Below the pieces are notes generated by a model. It was not told the origin of the DNA, did not search any database, and was given only the letters and a program-made list of their open reading frames with translations. Made by a program: the position numbers and the translations under genes. Shown one piece after another: positions 17,795-25,882 of a DNA stretch of 59,531 nucleotides. Source of the DNA: DASSLY01 sp035689185 (GTDB lineage: Bacteria > Actinomycetota > Actinomycetes > Actinomycetales > Dermatophilaceae); the NCBI GenBank assembly GCA_035689185.1, contig DASSLY010000023.1:1-59531 (forward strand). Reading direction: 5' to 3'. Position 1 is the first letter of the stretch. Each line of letters starts with the position of its first letter.

Positions 17795-18774
17795 GCAGCA
17801 TCAAGAGAGCCACCCAGAAGCACCTGATGGTGTTCTCCGGCCGGGCCCACCCCGCGCTGGCCGAGGAGGTGGCCGCGGACCTGGGCATCGAGCTGGCGCC
17901 GACCCAGGCATACGAGTTCGCCAACTCCGAGATCTACGTGCGGTTCGAGGAGTCCGTCCGCGGCTCCGACGCCTTCGTCATCCAGAGCCACACGGCACCG
18001 GTGAACGAGTGGATCATGGAACACCTCATCATGGTCGATGCGCTCAAGCGGGCCTCGGCCAAGCGGATCACGGTCGTGCTGCCCTTCTACGGCTACGCCA
18101 GGCAGGACAAGAAGCACCGCGGCCGGGAGCCGATCTCCGCCCGGCTGATGGCAGACCTGTTCAAGACGGCCGGGGCGGACCGGCTGATGGCCGTCGACCT
18201 GCACACGGCGCAGATCCAGGGCTTCTTCGACGGTCCGGTGGACCACCTGATGGCGCTGCCGATCCTGTCCGACTACGTCTACGGCCGCTACGCCGGCGAA
18301 CCCCTCGCCGTGGTGTCACCGGACGCCGGGCGGATACGGGTGGCCGAGCAGTGGTCGGAGCGGCTGGGCGGCGCGCCCCTGGCGTTCATCCACAAGACGC
18401 GCGACGTCGCCCGGCCGAACCAGAGCGTGGCCAACCGCGTCGTCGGCGAGGTCCGGGGCCGATTGTGCATCCTGGTCGACGACATGATCGACTCCGGCGG
18501 GACGATCTGCCATGCGGCCGACGCGCTGATGAATGACGGCGCCGCCGGGGTCGTCATCGCGGCCACTCACGCGATCCTGTCCGGACCGGCCATCGACCGG
18601 CTCAAGAACTCCGTGGCGCAGGAGGTCGTCGTCACCAACACGCTGCCCATCTCCGCGGAGAAGCGGTTCGACAAGCTCACGGAGCTGTCCATCGCCCCGC
18701 TGATCAGCCAAGCGATCCGGGAAGTGTTCGAGGACGGCTCGGTGACCCGTCTCTTCGACGGCCGCGCGCAGTAG
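17791..18774 (+). CDS. prs: ribose-phosphate pyrophosphokinase
   Basis: A 327-aa PRPP synthetase, transferring pyrophosphate from ATP to ribose 5-phosphate for nucleotide, His and Trp synthesis. The conserved DLHTAQIQGFFDGPVDHL and the PRPP loop LVDDMIDSGGTI are intact, as is the N-terminal SGRAHPALAEEVAADLG. The GTG start overlaps the glmU stop, the usual actinobacterial arrangement. Confidence 0.97.
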   Translation: MSSIKRATQKHLMVFSGRAHPALAEEVAADLGIELAPTQAYEFANSEIYVRFEESVRGSDAFVIQSHTAPVNEWIMEHLIMVDALKRASAKRITVVLPFYGYARQDKKHRGREPISARLMADLFKTAGADRLMAVDLHTAQIQGFFDGPVDHLMALPILSDYVYGRYAGEPLAVVSPDAGRIRVAEQWSERLGGAPLAFIHKTRDVARPNQSVANRVVGEVRGRLCILVDDMIDSGGTICHAADALMNDGAAGVVIAATHAILSGPAIDRLKNSVAQEVVVTNTLPISAEKRFDKLTELSIAPLISQAIREVFEDGSVTRLFDGRAQ

Positions 18775-19089
18775 CGGCGGTCCAGCCGGGGACCGGAGCC
18801 GGCCACCCGGCATACCAGCCGGGGCAAGAGGGCCAAGAGAACGGGAGTGGGCGCCGGCCGCGCCGGTTTCGACCCGTGCGCCGCGTCGCCTATCCTGGTC
18901 GGGTTGCCTCGGCGAGGGACGACGCACGGCCTGCAGACGCGCGGCCGCCCGTCCGTGATCGACGCGGGACCAGCACCTTGGACCTCCAGGTGCGGCGGTC
19001 CGTGCCGCGTTCCGCGCCAAGGCCACGACACCAGCCGGCGGCCACTGACCACCAGTGGCCCATGTCGTCGCACCGAAGGAGTCCCCACG
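18775..19089 (+). promoter_or_regulatory. rplY leader region with two hairpins
   Basis: A 315-bp non-coding stretch between prs and rplY. A weak promoter is possible: TTTCGA (18867-18872), 18-bp spacer, TATCCT (18891-18896). The transcript would then hold two hairpins: GCACCT/AGGTGC (18973-18993) and GCCACTG/CAGTGGC with a 5-base loop (19041-19059), the second ending 14 bases before the ribosome binding site GAAGGAG. Autoregulation through a leader is possible but unproven. Confidence 0.45.
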
Positions 19090-19752
19090 ATGGCCACCGA
19101 GACAACCCTGGTCGCCCAGTTGCGCACCGAGTTCGGCAAGGGCGCGGCCCGCCGGCTGCGCCGGGCCGACCAGATCCCGGCGGTGATGTACGGCCACGGC
19201 ACGCAGCCGGTGCACATCGCGCTGCCCGGACACGACACGATGCTGGCCCTCAAGGTCGCGAACGCCCTGCTGTCGATCCAGGTGGACGGGCAGACCCAGC
19301 TGGCGCTGGTGAAGGACGTCCAGCGTGACGCCATCAAGCCGGTCATCGACCACGTCGACCTGGTCATCATCCGCCGGGGGGAGAAGGTCACCGTCGAGGT
19401 CTCCGTGCACCCGACGGGGGAGGCTGCTCCCGAGACGGTGGTCACCGTCGAGCAGCAGACGGTTCAGATCGAGGTCGATGCCACCCGGATCCCCGAAGTC
19501 ATCGAGGTCGACATCGACGGTGCCGCCGCCGGGACGCAGATCCACGCGGGCGCACTGACGCTGCCGGAGGGGTCGGTCCTGGTGACCGACCCGGACGCGC
19601 TGGTGGTGAACGTCTCGGCGGCCGTCACGGCCGAGGAGCTGGAGGCCGAGCTGGAGCAGGCCGAGGCGGAGGCGGGCATCGAGCACGAAGCGCCGCAGGA
19701 GAAGGCCGAGCCGCAGCCGGCAGCTCCCGGTGCAAGCGCCGGCGAGGCCTGA
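19090..19752 (+). CDS. rplY: 50S ribosomal protein L25/general stress protein Ctc
   Basis: A 220-aa long-form L25 (Ctc) with an N-terminal 5S-rRNA-binding domain (LRTEFGKGAARRLRRADQIP, then VMYGHG) and the C-terminal beta domain of TL5-type proteins (DGAAAGTQIHAGALTLPEGS). The tail from about residue 183 is acidic and alanine-rich (ELEAELEQAEAEAG), usual in actinobacteria. ATG 19090 follows GAAGGAG. It lies between prs and pth as in most relatives. Confidence 0.96.
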   Translation: MATETTLVAQLRTEFGKGAARRLRRADQIPAVMYGHGTQPVHIALPGHDTMLALKVANALLSIQVDGQTQLALVKDVQRDAIKPVIDHVDLVIIRRGEKVTVEVSVHPTGEAAPETVVTVEQQTVQIEVDATRIPEVIEVDIDGAAAGTQIHAGALTLPEGSVLVTDPDALVVNVSAAVTAEELEAELEQAEAEAGIEHEAPQEKAEPQPAAPGASAGEA

Positions 19753-19776
19753 GCCTCGGGGTAGCAGGTCCTGGAC

Positions 19777-20355
19777 GTGGACGGCTGGCTGGTCGTGGGC
19801 CTGGGCAACCCCGGCCCCGGCTACGCCGGCCACCGCCACAACCTGGGCGCGATGGTGGTCGGAGCCCTGGCCGAGGACAGCGGGATCCGGTTGCGACCGC
19901 ACAAGGCGGGGGCGCTGGTCGCGGAAACCCGGCTGGAGCCTCCCCCGGCCGACCGAACGGTGCTCGCCGTGCCCACGACATACATGAACGAGTCCGGCGC
20001 GCCGGTGGCCGCCCTGCTCAAGTACTACAGCCTTGCCGTCGAGCGGCTGGTGGTCGTCCACGACGACCTCGACATCCCCTTCGGCCAGGTCCGGCTCAAG
20101 CTGGGCGGCGGCGAGGGTGGTCACAACGGGCTGCGTTCGGTCAGCAAGGTGCTGGCCACCCGTGCCTACCTACGGGTGCGGGTGGGCATCGGTCGGCCGC
20201 CGGGCCGGATGGACCCGGCGGACTACGTGCTGCGCAACTTCAGCGCGGCCGAGCGTGAGGAGCTGAAGCTGGTCGTCGTCGACGGGGCCGACGCGACCCG
20301 GTTGCTGCTAGCCAGGGGCCTGCTGGACGCCCAGCAGGTCGTGCACAGCCGCTGA
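19777..20355 (+). CDS. pth: peptidyl-tRNA hydrolase
   Basis: A 192-aa Pth, releasing peptides from stalled peptidyl-tRNA in the cytosol. Signature stretches VVGLGNPGPGYAGHRHN (catalytic His near residue 20), TYMNESGAPV and VVHDDLDIPFG with GGGEGGHNGLRS are intact. It starts at GTG 19777, 24 bp after rplY. A terminator with 19-bp arms follows. Confidence 0.97.
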   Translation: MDGWLVVGLGNPGPGYAGHRHNLGAMVVGALAEDSGIRLRPHKAGALVAETRLEPPPADRTVLAVPTTYMNESGAPVAALLKYYSLAVERLVVVHDDLDIPFGQVRLKLGGGEGGHNGLRSVSKVLATRAYLRVRVGIGRPPGRMDPADYVLRNFSAAEREELKLVVVDGADATRLLLARGLLDAQQVVHSR

Positions 20356-20367
20356 ACGCCGAGAATG

Positions 20368-20409
20368 CCCGCTGCCCCGACCCCGCAGGCGCGGGGTCGG
20401 GGCAGCGGG
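20368..20409. terminator. bidirectional hairpin after pth
   Basis: Perfect 19-bp arms (20368-20386 and 20391-20409) around a 4-base loop AGGC, GC-rich with no T run. It separates convergent pth and the small sortase-substrate gene. It marks the left end of the polysaccharide locus. Confidence 0.85.
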
Positions 20410-20430
20410 TCCGGTCGAGGATGCCCAGGA

Positions 20431-20580
20431 TCAGGCCTCGTGGCGGGGGATCAGCTTCAACAGGGCGAGACCCGCGAAGATGAGGACCGAGGCGGCCACC
20501 AGGTAGCCGACGGTGTTGACGCCAGTGAACGCGAGCGTGCCACCAGAGGCTCCCGCGGCGGTCGTGACCTTGCCGTACAT
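20431..20580 (-). CDS. 49-aa minimal cell-wall sorting-signal protein
   Basis: A very short protein that is little more than a sorting signal: a Gly/Ala/Thr-rich N-terminus, then LAFTG (an LAxTG-type class E sortase motif), a hydrophobic span of about 18 residues and a basic tail LKLIPRHEA. The ATG at 20580 has GGGAGGTG 9 bases upstream; a longer start at 20622 lacks that support. It begins 5 bp after the GT2 gene, so the two are likely co-transcribed. Function unknown; it could be a wall-anchored peptide, or a membrane partner of the glycosyltransferase. Confidence 0.65.
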   Translation of the reverse strand: MYGKVTTAAGASGGTLAFTGVNTVGYLVAASVLIFAGLALLKLIPRHEA

Positions 20581-20585
20581 AGATT

Positions 20586-21656
20586 TCACCTCCCGTCTCG
20601 GACTGCGATGGGGTGGTGCCACGCGGCGTCACGCTTGGTGAGCGTGTCGAACGCCGCGCGCACGAGGACGGCTTGCTGGAACAGGTCGTAGCAGATCTCC
20701 GGCAGCAGCACCCCGGCGAGCAGCCGGGCCGCGGGACCGCGACGCCACACGGTGGTGACCCGTTCGACGACGAAGACCAGGCCGACCCCGGCCCAGACCG
20801 GGCTGAAGCTGAACTGGCCGGACGTGATGAGCAGGGCGGTGAAGGCGAGGTAGACCCACATGGCGACCAGCCCGAGCGTCATCCCCAGCTGCTGTCCCAC
20901 ATAGGGCAGGGTCACCCGGGACAGCCCGTACTGGCGCAGGTTCTCGATCGCGCCACGCTGCCACCGGACGCGCTGGCGCCACAGGTCTGTCCAGGTGGTC
21001 ATCACCTCGGTGAACACCACGCACTGGCGAGGGGAGAGCGTGCGGAAACCCAGGGTCTTGATCGCCAGGGTCATCTCGTTGTCCTCGGTGAGCGAGCTCG
21101 TGTCGAAGGTGCGCCCCGCCACCCCGGGCAGCGTCGCCGCCCGGGCGGCGGTCACAGCGCGCAGCACGTCGACCCGGAACAGCGTCGCGGTCCCGGTGAG
21201 CACCATCGCCCGGGCCTTCTTGCGGGCGATGTCGCGGGCATAGCGGGTGTACTCGTTTCGCTGCAGCTCGCCCACGAGGCCCGCCCCCTCCTCGCCCAGG
21301 AAGACGCCGCCGATGGCGCCGATCGTGGTGTCCTTGGCCAGCCTGGACCGTGCCACCTGCAGGAAGCGCCGCGTCAACACGCTGTCGGCGTCCAACACCA
21401 GGACGGCGTCCTCGTCGGCCAGCCCGGGCAGCAGTGAGGCGAGCACCTGGTTCAGCGCCCCAGCCTTCCGGGCATGGTTGCCGCTCGTCGGCCACACCTC
21501 CGCCCCGGCGGCGCGGGCGACCTCCTCGGTGTCATCCGTGCAGTTGTCGGCGACGACGACGATGCGGTCCGGCGGTTCGCTCTGCTGCCGAAGGCTGTCG
21601 ACGGCGGCCGCGACCTTCCCGCGCTCGTTGTGGGCGGGCACCAAAGCCAGGATCAT
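20586..21656 (-). CDS. membrane glycosyltransferase, family 2
   Basis: A 356-aa processive-type GT2. It starts with LVPAHNERGKVAAAVDSL, then the nucleotide-sugar site DADS, acceptor motif TEDNEMT and QRVRW (QxxRW), as in cellulose/hyaluronan synthase-like enzymes. Two or three hydrophobic segments follow QRVRW near the C-terminus. Donor and acceptor are unknown. It is divergent from the initiating transferase gene across a 658-bp gap and is likely part of the polysaccharide pathway. Confidence 0.88.
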   Translation of the reverse strand: MILALVPAHNERGKVAAAVDSLRQQSEPPDRIVVVADNCTDDTEEVARAAGAEVWPTSGNHARKAGALNQVLASLLPGLADEDAVLVLDADSVLTRRFLQVARSRLAKDTTIGAIGGVFLGEEGAGLVGELQRNEYTRYARDIARKKARAMVLTGTATLFRVDVLRAVTAARAATLPGVAGRTFDTSSLTEDNEMTLAIKTLGFRTLSPRQCVVFTEVMTTWTDLWRQRVRWQRGAIENLRQYGLSRVTLPYVGQQLGMTLGLVAMWVYLAFTALLITSGQFSFSPVWAGVGLVFVVERVTTVWRRGPAARLLAGVLLPEICYDLFQQAVLVRAAFDTLTKRDAAWHHPIAVRDGR

Positions 21657-22314
21657 GGTGCCCCTTCCCTAGTGATGACGACGGCCGCGCCTGGCCGTCC
21701 GCGATTCCCGTTCTTTGCCTTGGCTTTACTCGGGCCAGGACGGAACTTGACTGTACGGGAAGCCGCCCGCAACCGCGCGCGTTTCAGCCAATTTGAGCCG
21801 ACAGCAGCGCATCTGTGCTGGTGGGGACGCTATGCCGGGTCCCTTGGCGGCTCCCCGCCTGCCTCCTTCGGCGCGCGAAAGCCGACCATATCCGGCATCT
21901 ACGACATGTCCGGCGGAAGCCGACTTTATCCGGCCAGGACTGACGCCCAGGGCGCGCCAGAAGCCCGGTGCGGCCCTATCCCTGGGCACCTTGGGGCGAG
22001 TGCCGCCACCACGACGGGTCGGTAGGGAAACGGCGGCAAACGACGTCGGACCACACCCAGGGGCGGGACGCGGCATACTGCCGCCGTCGCGGGCGCTGCC
22101 CTACCCTGCGCCGCGTGACGGAGCGGCGTGACGAAGCGGCGAGCCGGCGTTCGGCTGAAGGCCGGACCGGGCTGGCTGCGGCACGCCGGGAGGAGGAGGG
22201 ACCCGGACCCTGCCTCCGGCGCAAATTTTGCGCCTGTTTTCCGAAACGGCTGATGCGCTCGGGTTCGGCGCTTTACCGTCTGGTGGTGGACCCAGCACCG
22301 ACAGGGGGCGGATC
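21657..22314. other. 658-bp non-coding divergent region
   Basis: No convincing gene. It holds a direct repeat of 22 bp (21875-21896 and 21913-21934, 19 of 22 positions equal, 38-bp period) and a tandem 13-bp repeat (GCGTGACGGAGCG then GCGTGACGAAGCG, 22113-22138). Promoters for the GT2 gene and the initiating transferase must lie here. No known riboswitch consensus was recognised. Confidence 0.6.
21875..21934. repeat. 22-bp direct repeat in divergent promoter region
   Basis: Two copies of GCGnAAGCCGACnnTATCCGGC, with starts 38 bp apart, upstream of the initiating transferase gene. Candidate paired binding sites for an unidentified regulator. Confidence 0.6.
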
Positions 22315-23871
22315 GTGACCGACTTCGTGGACATGCATGCCGACGCCGCCATGCCGACGTGGCCTGCCCCCCGCGCAGCCTCCTCCCCTGCCTTCGGCAG
22401 CCGGTCCGAGTCCGTGCTCGACGCCGAAGCCGCCAGGCGAGCCACTCGCCCGCGCAAGGCGACGACCCCGAAGTGGGTGCTGCGCTACCGCGCCCGAGCC
22501 ATCGCGCTGGACCTCTTCTCCGCCGCGCTGGCCTCCCTGCTGGTCACGGCGTTGCGGCTGGGCTCGGACTTCCACTCCTCGTTCCTGTGGATGGCCTTGG
22601 CCATGCCGTTGGGCTGGGTGGTGGCCGTCTACGTCGCCAAGGGCTACGAGGCGCGCTTCGTCGGCACCGGACCGGATGAGTACCGCGCCATCGGCCACGC
22701 GGCGGTGGGGCTGTTCTGCCTGGCGGCGGTGGTCTCCTACACCGGCAAGTACGAGCTGCCACGCAGCTTCGTGCTCGCGTTCTTCCCGCTGGCCTGGCTG
22801 CTCGACCTGGCCTGCCGTCGTTACCTTCGGCTCTGGCTGGGCCGCTGCCGGGAAGCCGGCGCCTTCCTGCAGCGCACCGTCGTGGTGGGCCGGGCCGACT
22901 CCGCCGCCTCGCTGATCCGCGAGGTCCGCCGGGCGCCGAGTCAGGGGATGAACGTCGTTGGCGTCTGCGTCTCGGGCCTGGACTCCACCTGGGAGTCGGA
23001 CACCCAAGTCGAGGGCGTGCCCGTGTTCGGCCGCCCCGAGGACGCGGTCAAGGCGGTCGACCTGCTGAACGCCAACGTGGTCGCCGTGTCCAGCCACCCT
23101 GACCTGGTGGGCCACTCACTGCGCCGGCTGGCCTGGGCGCTGGAAGACCGGGGGGTCGACCTCATCGTCTCCCCGGGCATCTTGGAGGTGGCTGGCCCGC
23201 GGCTGTCGATCCGGCAGGCGCCCGGGCTGTCGCTGGTCCACGTCGAGCGTCCGGTGAGCAGTGGCGGCCGGATGCTGTTGAAGTCCGTCATCGACCGGAT
23301 CGTCGCCGTGGGACTGATCGTCGCGGCACTGCCGGTGCTCATGGCGGTCGCCGGCGGCATCAAGCTCACCTCTCCCGGACCGGTCTTCTTCCGGCAGCGC
23401 CGGGTGGGTAGCGGCGGTGAGCCGTTCAGCATGCTGAAGTTCCGCACCATGGTGGTGGACGCCGAGGCGAAGCTGGCCGAGTTCGCCTTGGGCCAGGGCT
23501 TCGACGTGAACTCCGTGCTGTTCAAGATGAAGGACGACCCGCGGGTCACCAAGATCGGCAAGTTCTTGCGTCGGTACTCCCTGGACGAGCTGCCCCAGCT
23601 GGTCAACGTCGTCCGTGGCGAGATGTCCCTGGTCGGACCGCGCCCTCCGCTGGCCAGCGAGGTGGAGCTGTACGAGCCGGACGCCATCCGGCGGCTGCGA
23701 GTGCAGCCCGGGTTGACCGGTCTGTGGCAGGTCAGCGGGCGCTCCGATCTGTCGTGGGAGGAATCCCTGCGGCTCGACCTGTGGTACGTCGACAACTGGT
23801 CGCTCATGCTCGACGCGCAGATCCTGGTCCGCACGGCCCGTGCTGTGTTCGCGGGCTCCGGCGCTTACTGA
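22315..23871 (+). CDS. initiating phosphoglycosyltransferase (WbaP/exopolysaccharide type)
   Basis: A 518-aa polyprenyl-phosphate hexose-1-phosphate transferase that starts the lipid-linked repeat unit in the membrane. After a Pro/Ala-rich N-terminus come four hydrophobic segments (about residues 55-170), a Rossmann-like domain with VVVGRADSAASLIREV, then the catalytic C-terminal domain: SPGPVFFRQRRVG, MLKFRTM, SLDELPQLVNV and MSLVGPRPPLASEVELY, typical for the family. GTG 22315 has GGGGG 7 bases upstream; the ATG at 22333 is an alternative. First gene of the right-hand arm of the locus. Confidence 0.9.
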   Translation: MTDFVDMHADAAMPTWPAPRAASSPAFGSRSESVLDAEAARRATRPRKATTPKWVLRYRARAIALDLFSAALASLLVTALRLGSDFHSSFLWMALAMPLGWVVAVYVAKGYEARFVGTGPDEYRAIGHAAVGLFCLAAVVSYTGKYELPRSFVLAFFPLAWLLDLACRRYLRLWLGRCREAGAFLQRTVVVGRADSAASLIREVRRAPSQGMNVVGVCVSGLDSTWESDTQVEGVPVFGRPEDAVKAVDLLNANVVAVSSHPDLVGHSLRRLAWALEDRGVDLIVSPGILEVAGPRLSIRQAPGLSLVHVERPVSSGGRMLLKSVIDRIVAVGLIVAALPVLMAVAGGIKLTSPGPVFFRQRRVGSGGEPFSMLKFRTMVVDAEAKLAEFALGQGFDVNSVLFKMKDDPRVTKIGKFLRRYSLDELPQLVNVVRGEMSLVGPRPPLASEVELYEPDAIRRLRVQPGLTGLWQVSGRSDLSWEESLRLDLWYVDNWSLMLDAQILVRTARAVFAGSGAY

Positions 23872-24179
23872 ACCGCGCTCTCGGCCACAACGCGGAACTG
23901 TTCGGTATGCCGGGCGGTCGCCGGTCCGGTAGCCGCGGTCGCGAGGACTAGCGCGTCCCAGACTGTCGCCAGCACCACATCCCAAGATGTCCGATTCACC
24001 CCCGCTGAACAGGCCAGACAGTTATCGTTGGGAGCAGAAAGCACCCGCCAGCGGGCCTGCACTGCCGCAGACCCCCGTTGCCGTCTGGCAGCTTCAGGAA
24101 CAGCCCAGTCGACTCGCCCTGTCGCATGCCGGCGAGAGCCGGCGCACCCGCCCAACTGGGCACCCGAAGGAGAAGGACC
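23872..24179. other. 308-bp gap before cysQ
   Basis: No gene found. It contains an imperfect hairpin (CTGCC/GGCAG, about 24061-24091) and a small GCCGGC/GCCGGC hairpin near 24131-24142. A cysQ promoter is probably here; none could be assigned. Confidence 0.5.
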
Positions 24180-24938
24180 TTGACCCACCACACGGATAGT
24201 CACGTGGCCCGTGACCTGGCACAGGAGGCCGGCGAGCTGCTGCTGCAGCTCCGCGCGTCCGGCGAGTACGCCGACGGGCAGCTGCGCAGCGCTGGCGACC
24301 GCCAGTCGCACGAGCTGCTGATGAACCGGCTGGCGCAGCTGCGTCCGCAGGACGCGGTCCTGTCCGAGGAGGGCAAGGACGACCTCGCGCGGTTGCAGGC
24401 GTCCCGCGTCTGGATCGTGGACCCGTTGGACGGCACCCGCGAGTTCGGCGAGGTCCCGCGCACCGACTGGGCCGTTCACGTGGCGCTCTGGCAGGACGGC
24501 GACCTGGTCGCCGGCGCGGTCGCCCGGCCCGCGGACGGGCTTACCCTTGCCACGGACGAGCCGCCGGCCCGGCCGGTCGGCAAGCCGGAGCGGATCCGGC
24601 TGGCCGTGAGCCGCACCCGCCCGCCCGCGTTCGTGACCCGCCTCGCCGAGCGGATCGACGGGGAGCTGGTGCCGATGGGCTCGGCCGGGGTCAAGGCCAC
24701 CGCCGTTCTCGACGACACCGTCGACGCCTACGTCCACGCCGGCGGCCAGTACGAATGGGACTCCGCCGCGCCGGTCGCCGTTGCCCAGGCCGCCGGGCTG
24801 CACACCAGCCGCATCGACGGCTCGCCGCTGACCTACAACCAGGCCGACCCACTACTACCCGACCTGCTCATCTGCCGTCCCGAGATCGCCGACGAGCTGC
24901 TTGCGACCATCGCTGACTTGATTCGTGAGGGAGTCTGA
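24180..24938 (+). CDS. cysQ: 3'(2'),5'-bisphosphate nucleotidase CysQ
   Basis: A 252-aa inositol-monophosphatase-fold enzyme that hydrolyses PAP (3'-phosphoadenosine 5'-phosphate) to AMP. The metal site is LSEEGKDDL and WIVDPLDGTREF; the C-terminal WDSAAPVAVAQAAGL matches the family. PAP is the by-product of sulfotransferases and inhibits them, so its place just before cysDN and six sulfotransferases fits. The TTG at 24180 has GAAGGAG upstream. It ends 2 bp before cysD. Confidence 0.92.
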   Translation: MTHHTDSHVARDLAQEAGELLLQLRASGEYADGQLRSAGDRQSHELLMNRLAQLRPQDAVLSEEGKDDLARLQASRVWIVDPLDGTREFGEVPRTDWAVHVALWQDGDLVAGAVARPADGLTLATDEPPARPVGKPERIRLAVSRTRPPAFVTRLAERIDGELVPMGSAGVKATAVLDDTVDAYVHAGGQYEWDSAAPVAVAQAAGLHTSRIDGSPLTYNQADPLLPDLLICRPEIADELLATIADLIREGV

Positions 24939-24940
24939 CC

Positions 24941-25882
24941 ATGCCCGACGCCTTGACCGGCACCCCTTTGCCCGGACCCACGCACGACTACCAGCTGAGC
25001 CAGCTGGACGTGCTGGAGGCCGAGGCGATCTTCATCTTCCGCGAGGTGGTCGCCGAGTTCGAGCGGCCGGTGCTGCTGTTCTCTGGCGGCAAGGACTCGA
25101 TCGTCATGCTGCGGCTGGCCGAGAAGGCCTTCTACCCGGCCCGCATCCCGTTCCCGGTGATGCACGTCGACACCGGTCACAACTTCGAGGAGGTGCTGGC
25201 CTTCCGCGACTTCCGGTCCGACCAGCTGGGCGTCCAGCTGATCGTCGCCTCCGTGCAAGAGGCGATCGACAACGGCTCCGTGGTCGAGCCGCCCGACGGC
25301 ACCCGTAACCGGATCCAGACCCCGGTCCTGCTCGACGCGCTGGACAAGCACCGGTTCACGGCGATCTTCGGCGGGGCCCGCCGGGACGAGGACAAGGCCC
25401 GGGCGAAGGAGCGCATCTACTCCTTCCGCGACGAGTTCGGCCAGTGGGACCCGAAGAACCAGCGGCCCGAGCTGTGGAACATCTACAACAGCCGGATTCA
25501 CGCCGGGGAGAGCATCCGCGTCTTCCCGCTGTCGAACTGGACCGAGCTGGACATCTGGCACTACATCCGCCGGGAGGGCATCGAGCTGCCGTCGATCTAC
25601 TTCGCCCATGACCGCGAGGTGTTCGAGCGGGACGGGATGCTGTACGGGGTGCACGAGTTCAAGCAGCCGAAGGCGAGCGAGCAGGTGACCGTTTGCACGG
25701 TCCGTTACCGCACCGTCGGCGACGCCAGCCTGACCGCCGCCGTGCTGTCCGACGCGGACACCGTGGACAAGGTGATCGACGAGGTCGCCGCGACCCGGGT
25801 GACCGAGCGAGGGGCCACCCGCGGCGACGACAAGTTCAGTGAAGCAGCCATGGAAGACCGCAAGCGCGAGGGGTATTTCTGA
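24941..25882 (+). CDS. cysD: sulfate adenylyltransferase subunit 2
   Basis: A 313-aa CysD, the ATP-pyrophosphatase subunit that forms APS from sulfate and ATP. The PP-loop is LLFSGGKDSIVML near residue 45; FGGARRDEDKARAKERIYSFRDEFG and LSNWTELDIWHYI are diagnostic. It overlaps cysN by 1 bp (TGATG). It is the second gene of the cysQ-cysD-cysN operon. Confidence 0.97.
   Translation: MPDALTGTPLPGPTHDYQLSQLDVLEAEAIFIFREVVAEFERPVLLFSGGKDSIVMLRLAEKAFYPARIPFPVMHVDTGHNFEEVLAFRDFRSDQLGVQLIVASVQEAIDNGSVVEPPDGTRNRIQTPVLLDALDKHRFTAIFGGARRDEDKARAKERIYSFRDEFGQWDPKNQRPELWNIYNSRIHAGESIRVFPLSNWTELDIWHYIRREGIELPSIYFAHDREVFERDGMLYGVHEFKQPKASEQVTVCTVRYRTVGDASLTAAVLSDADTVDKVIDEVAATRVTERGATRGDDKFSEAAMEDRKREGYF

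Noticed and set aside
21657..22314. Possible c-di-GMP or c-di-AMP riboswitch before the initiating transferase
   Set aside because: I looked for the conserved cores of both classes and did not find them. A covariance search would settle it.
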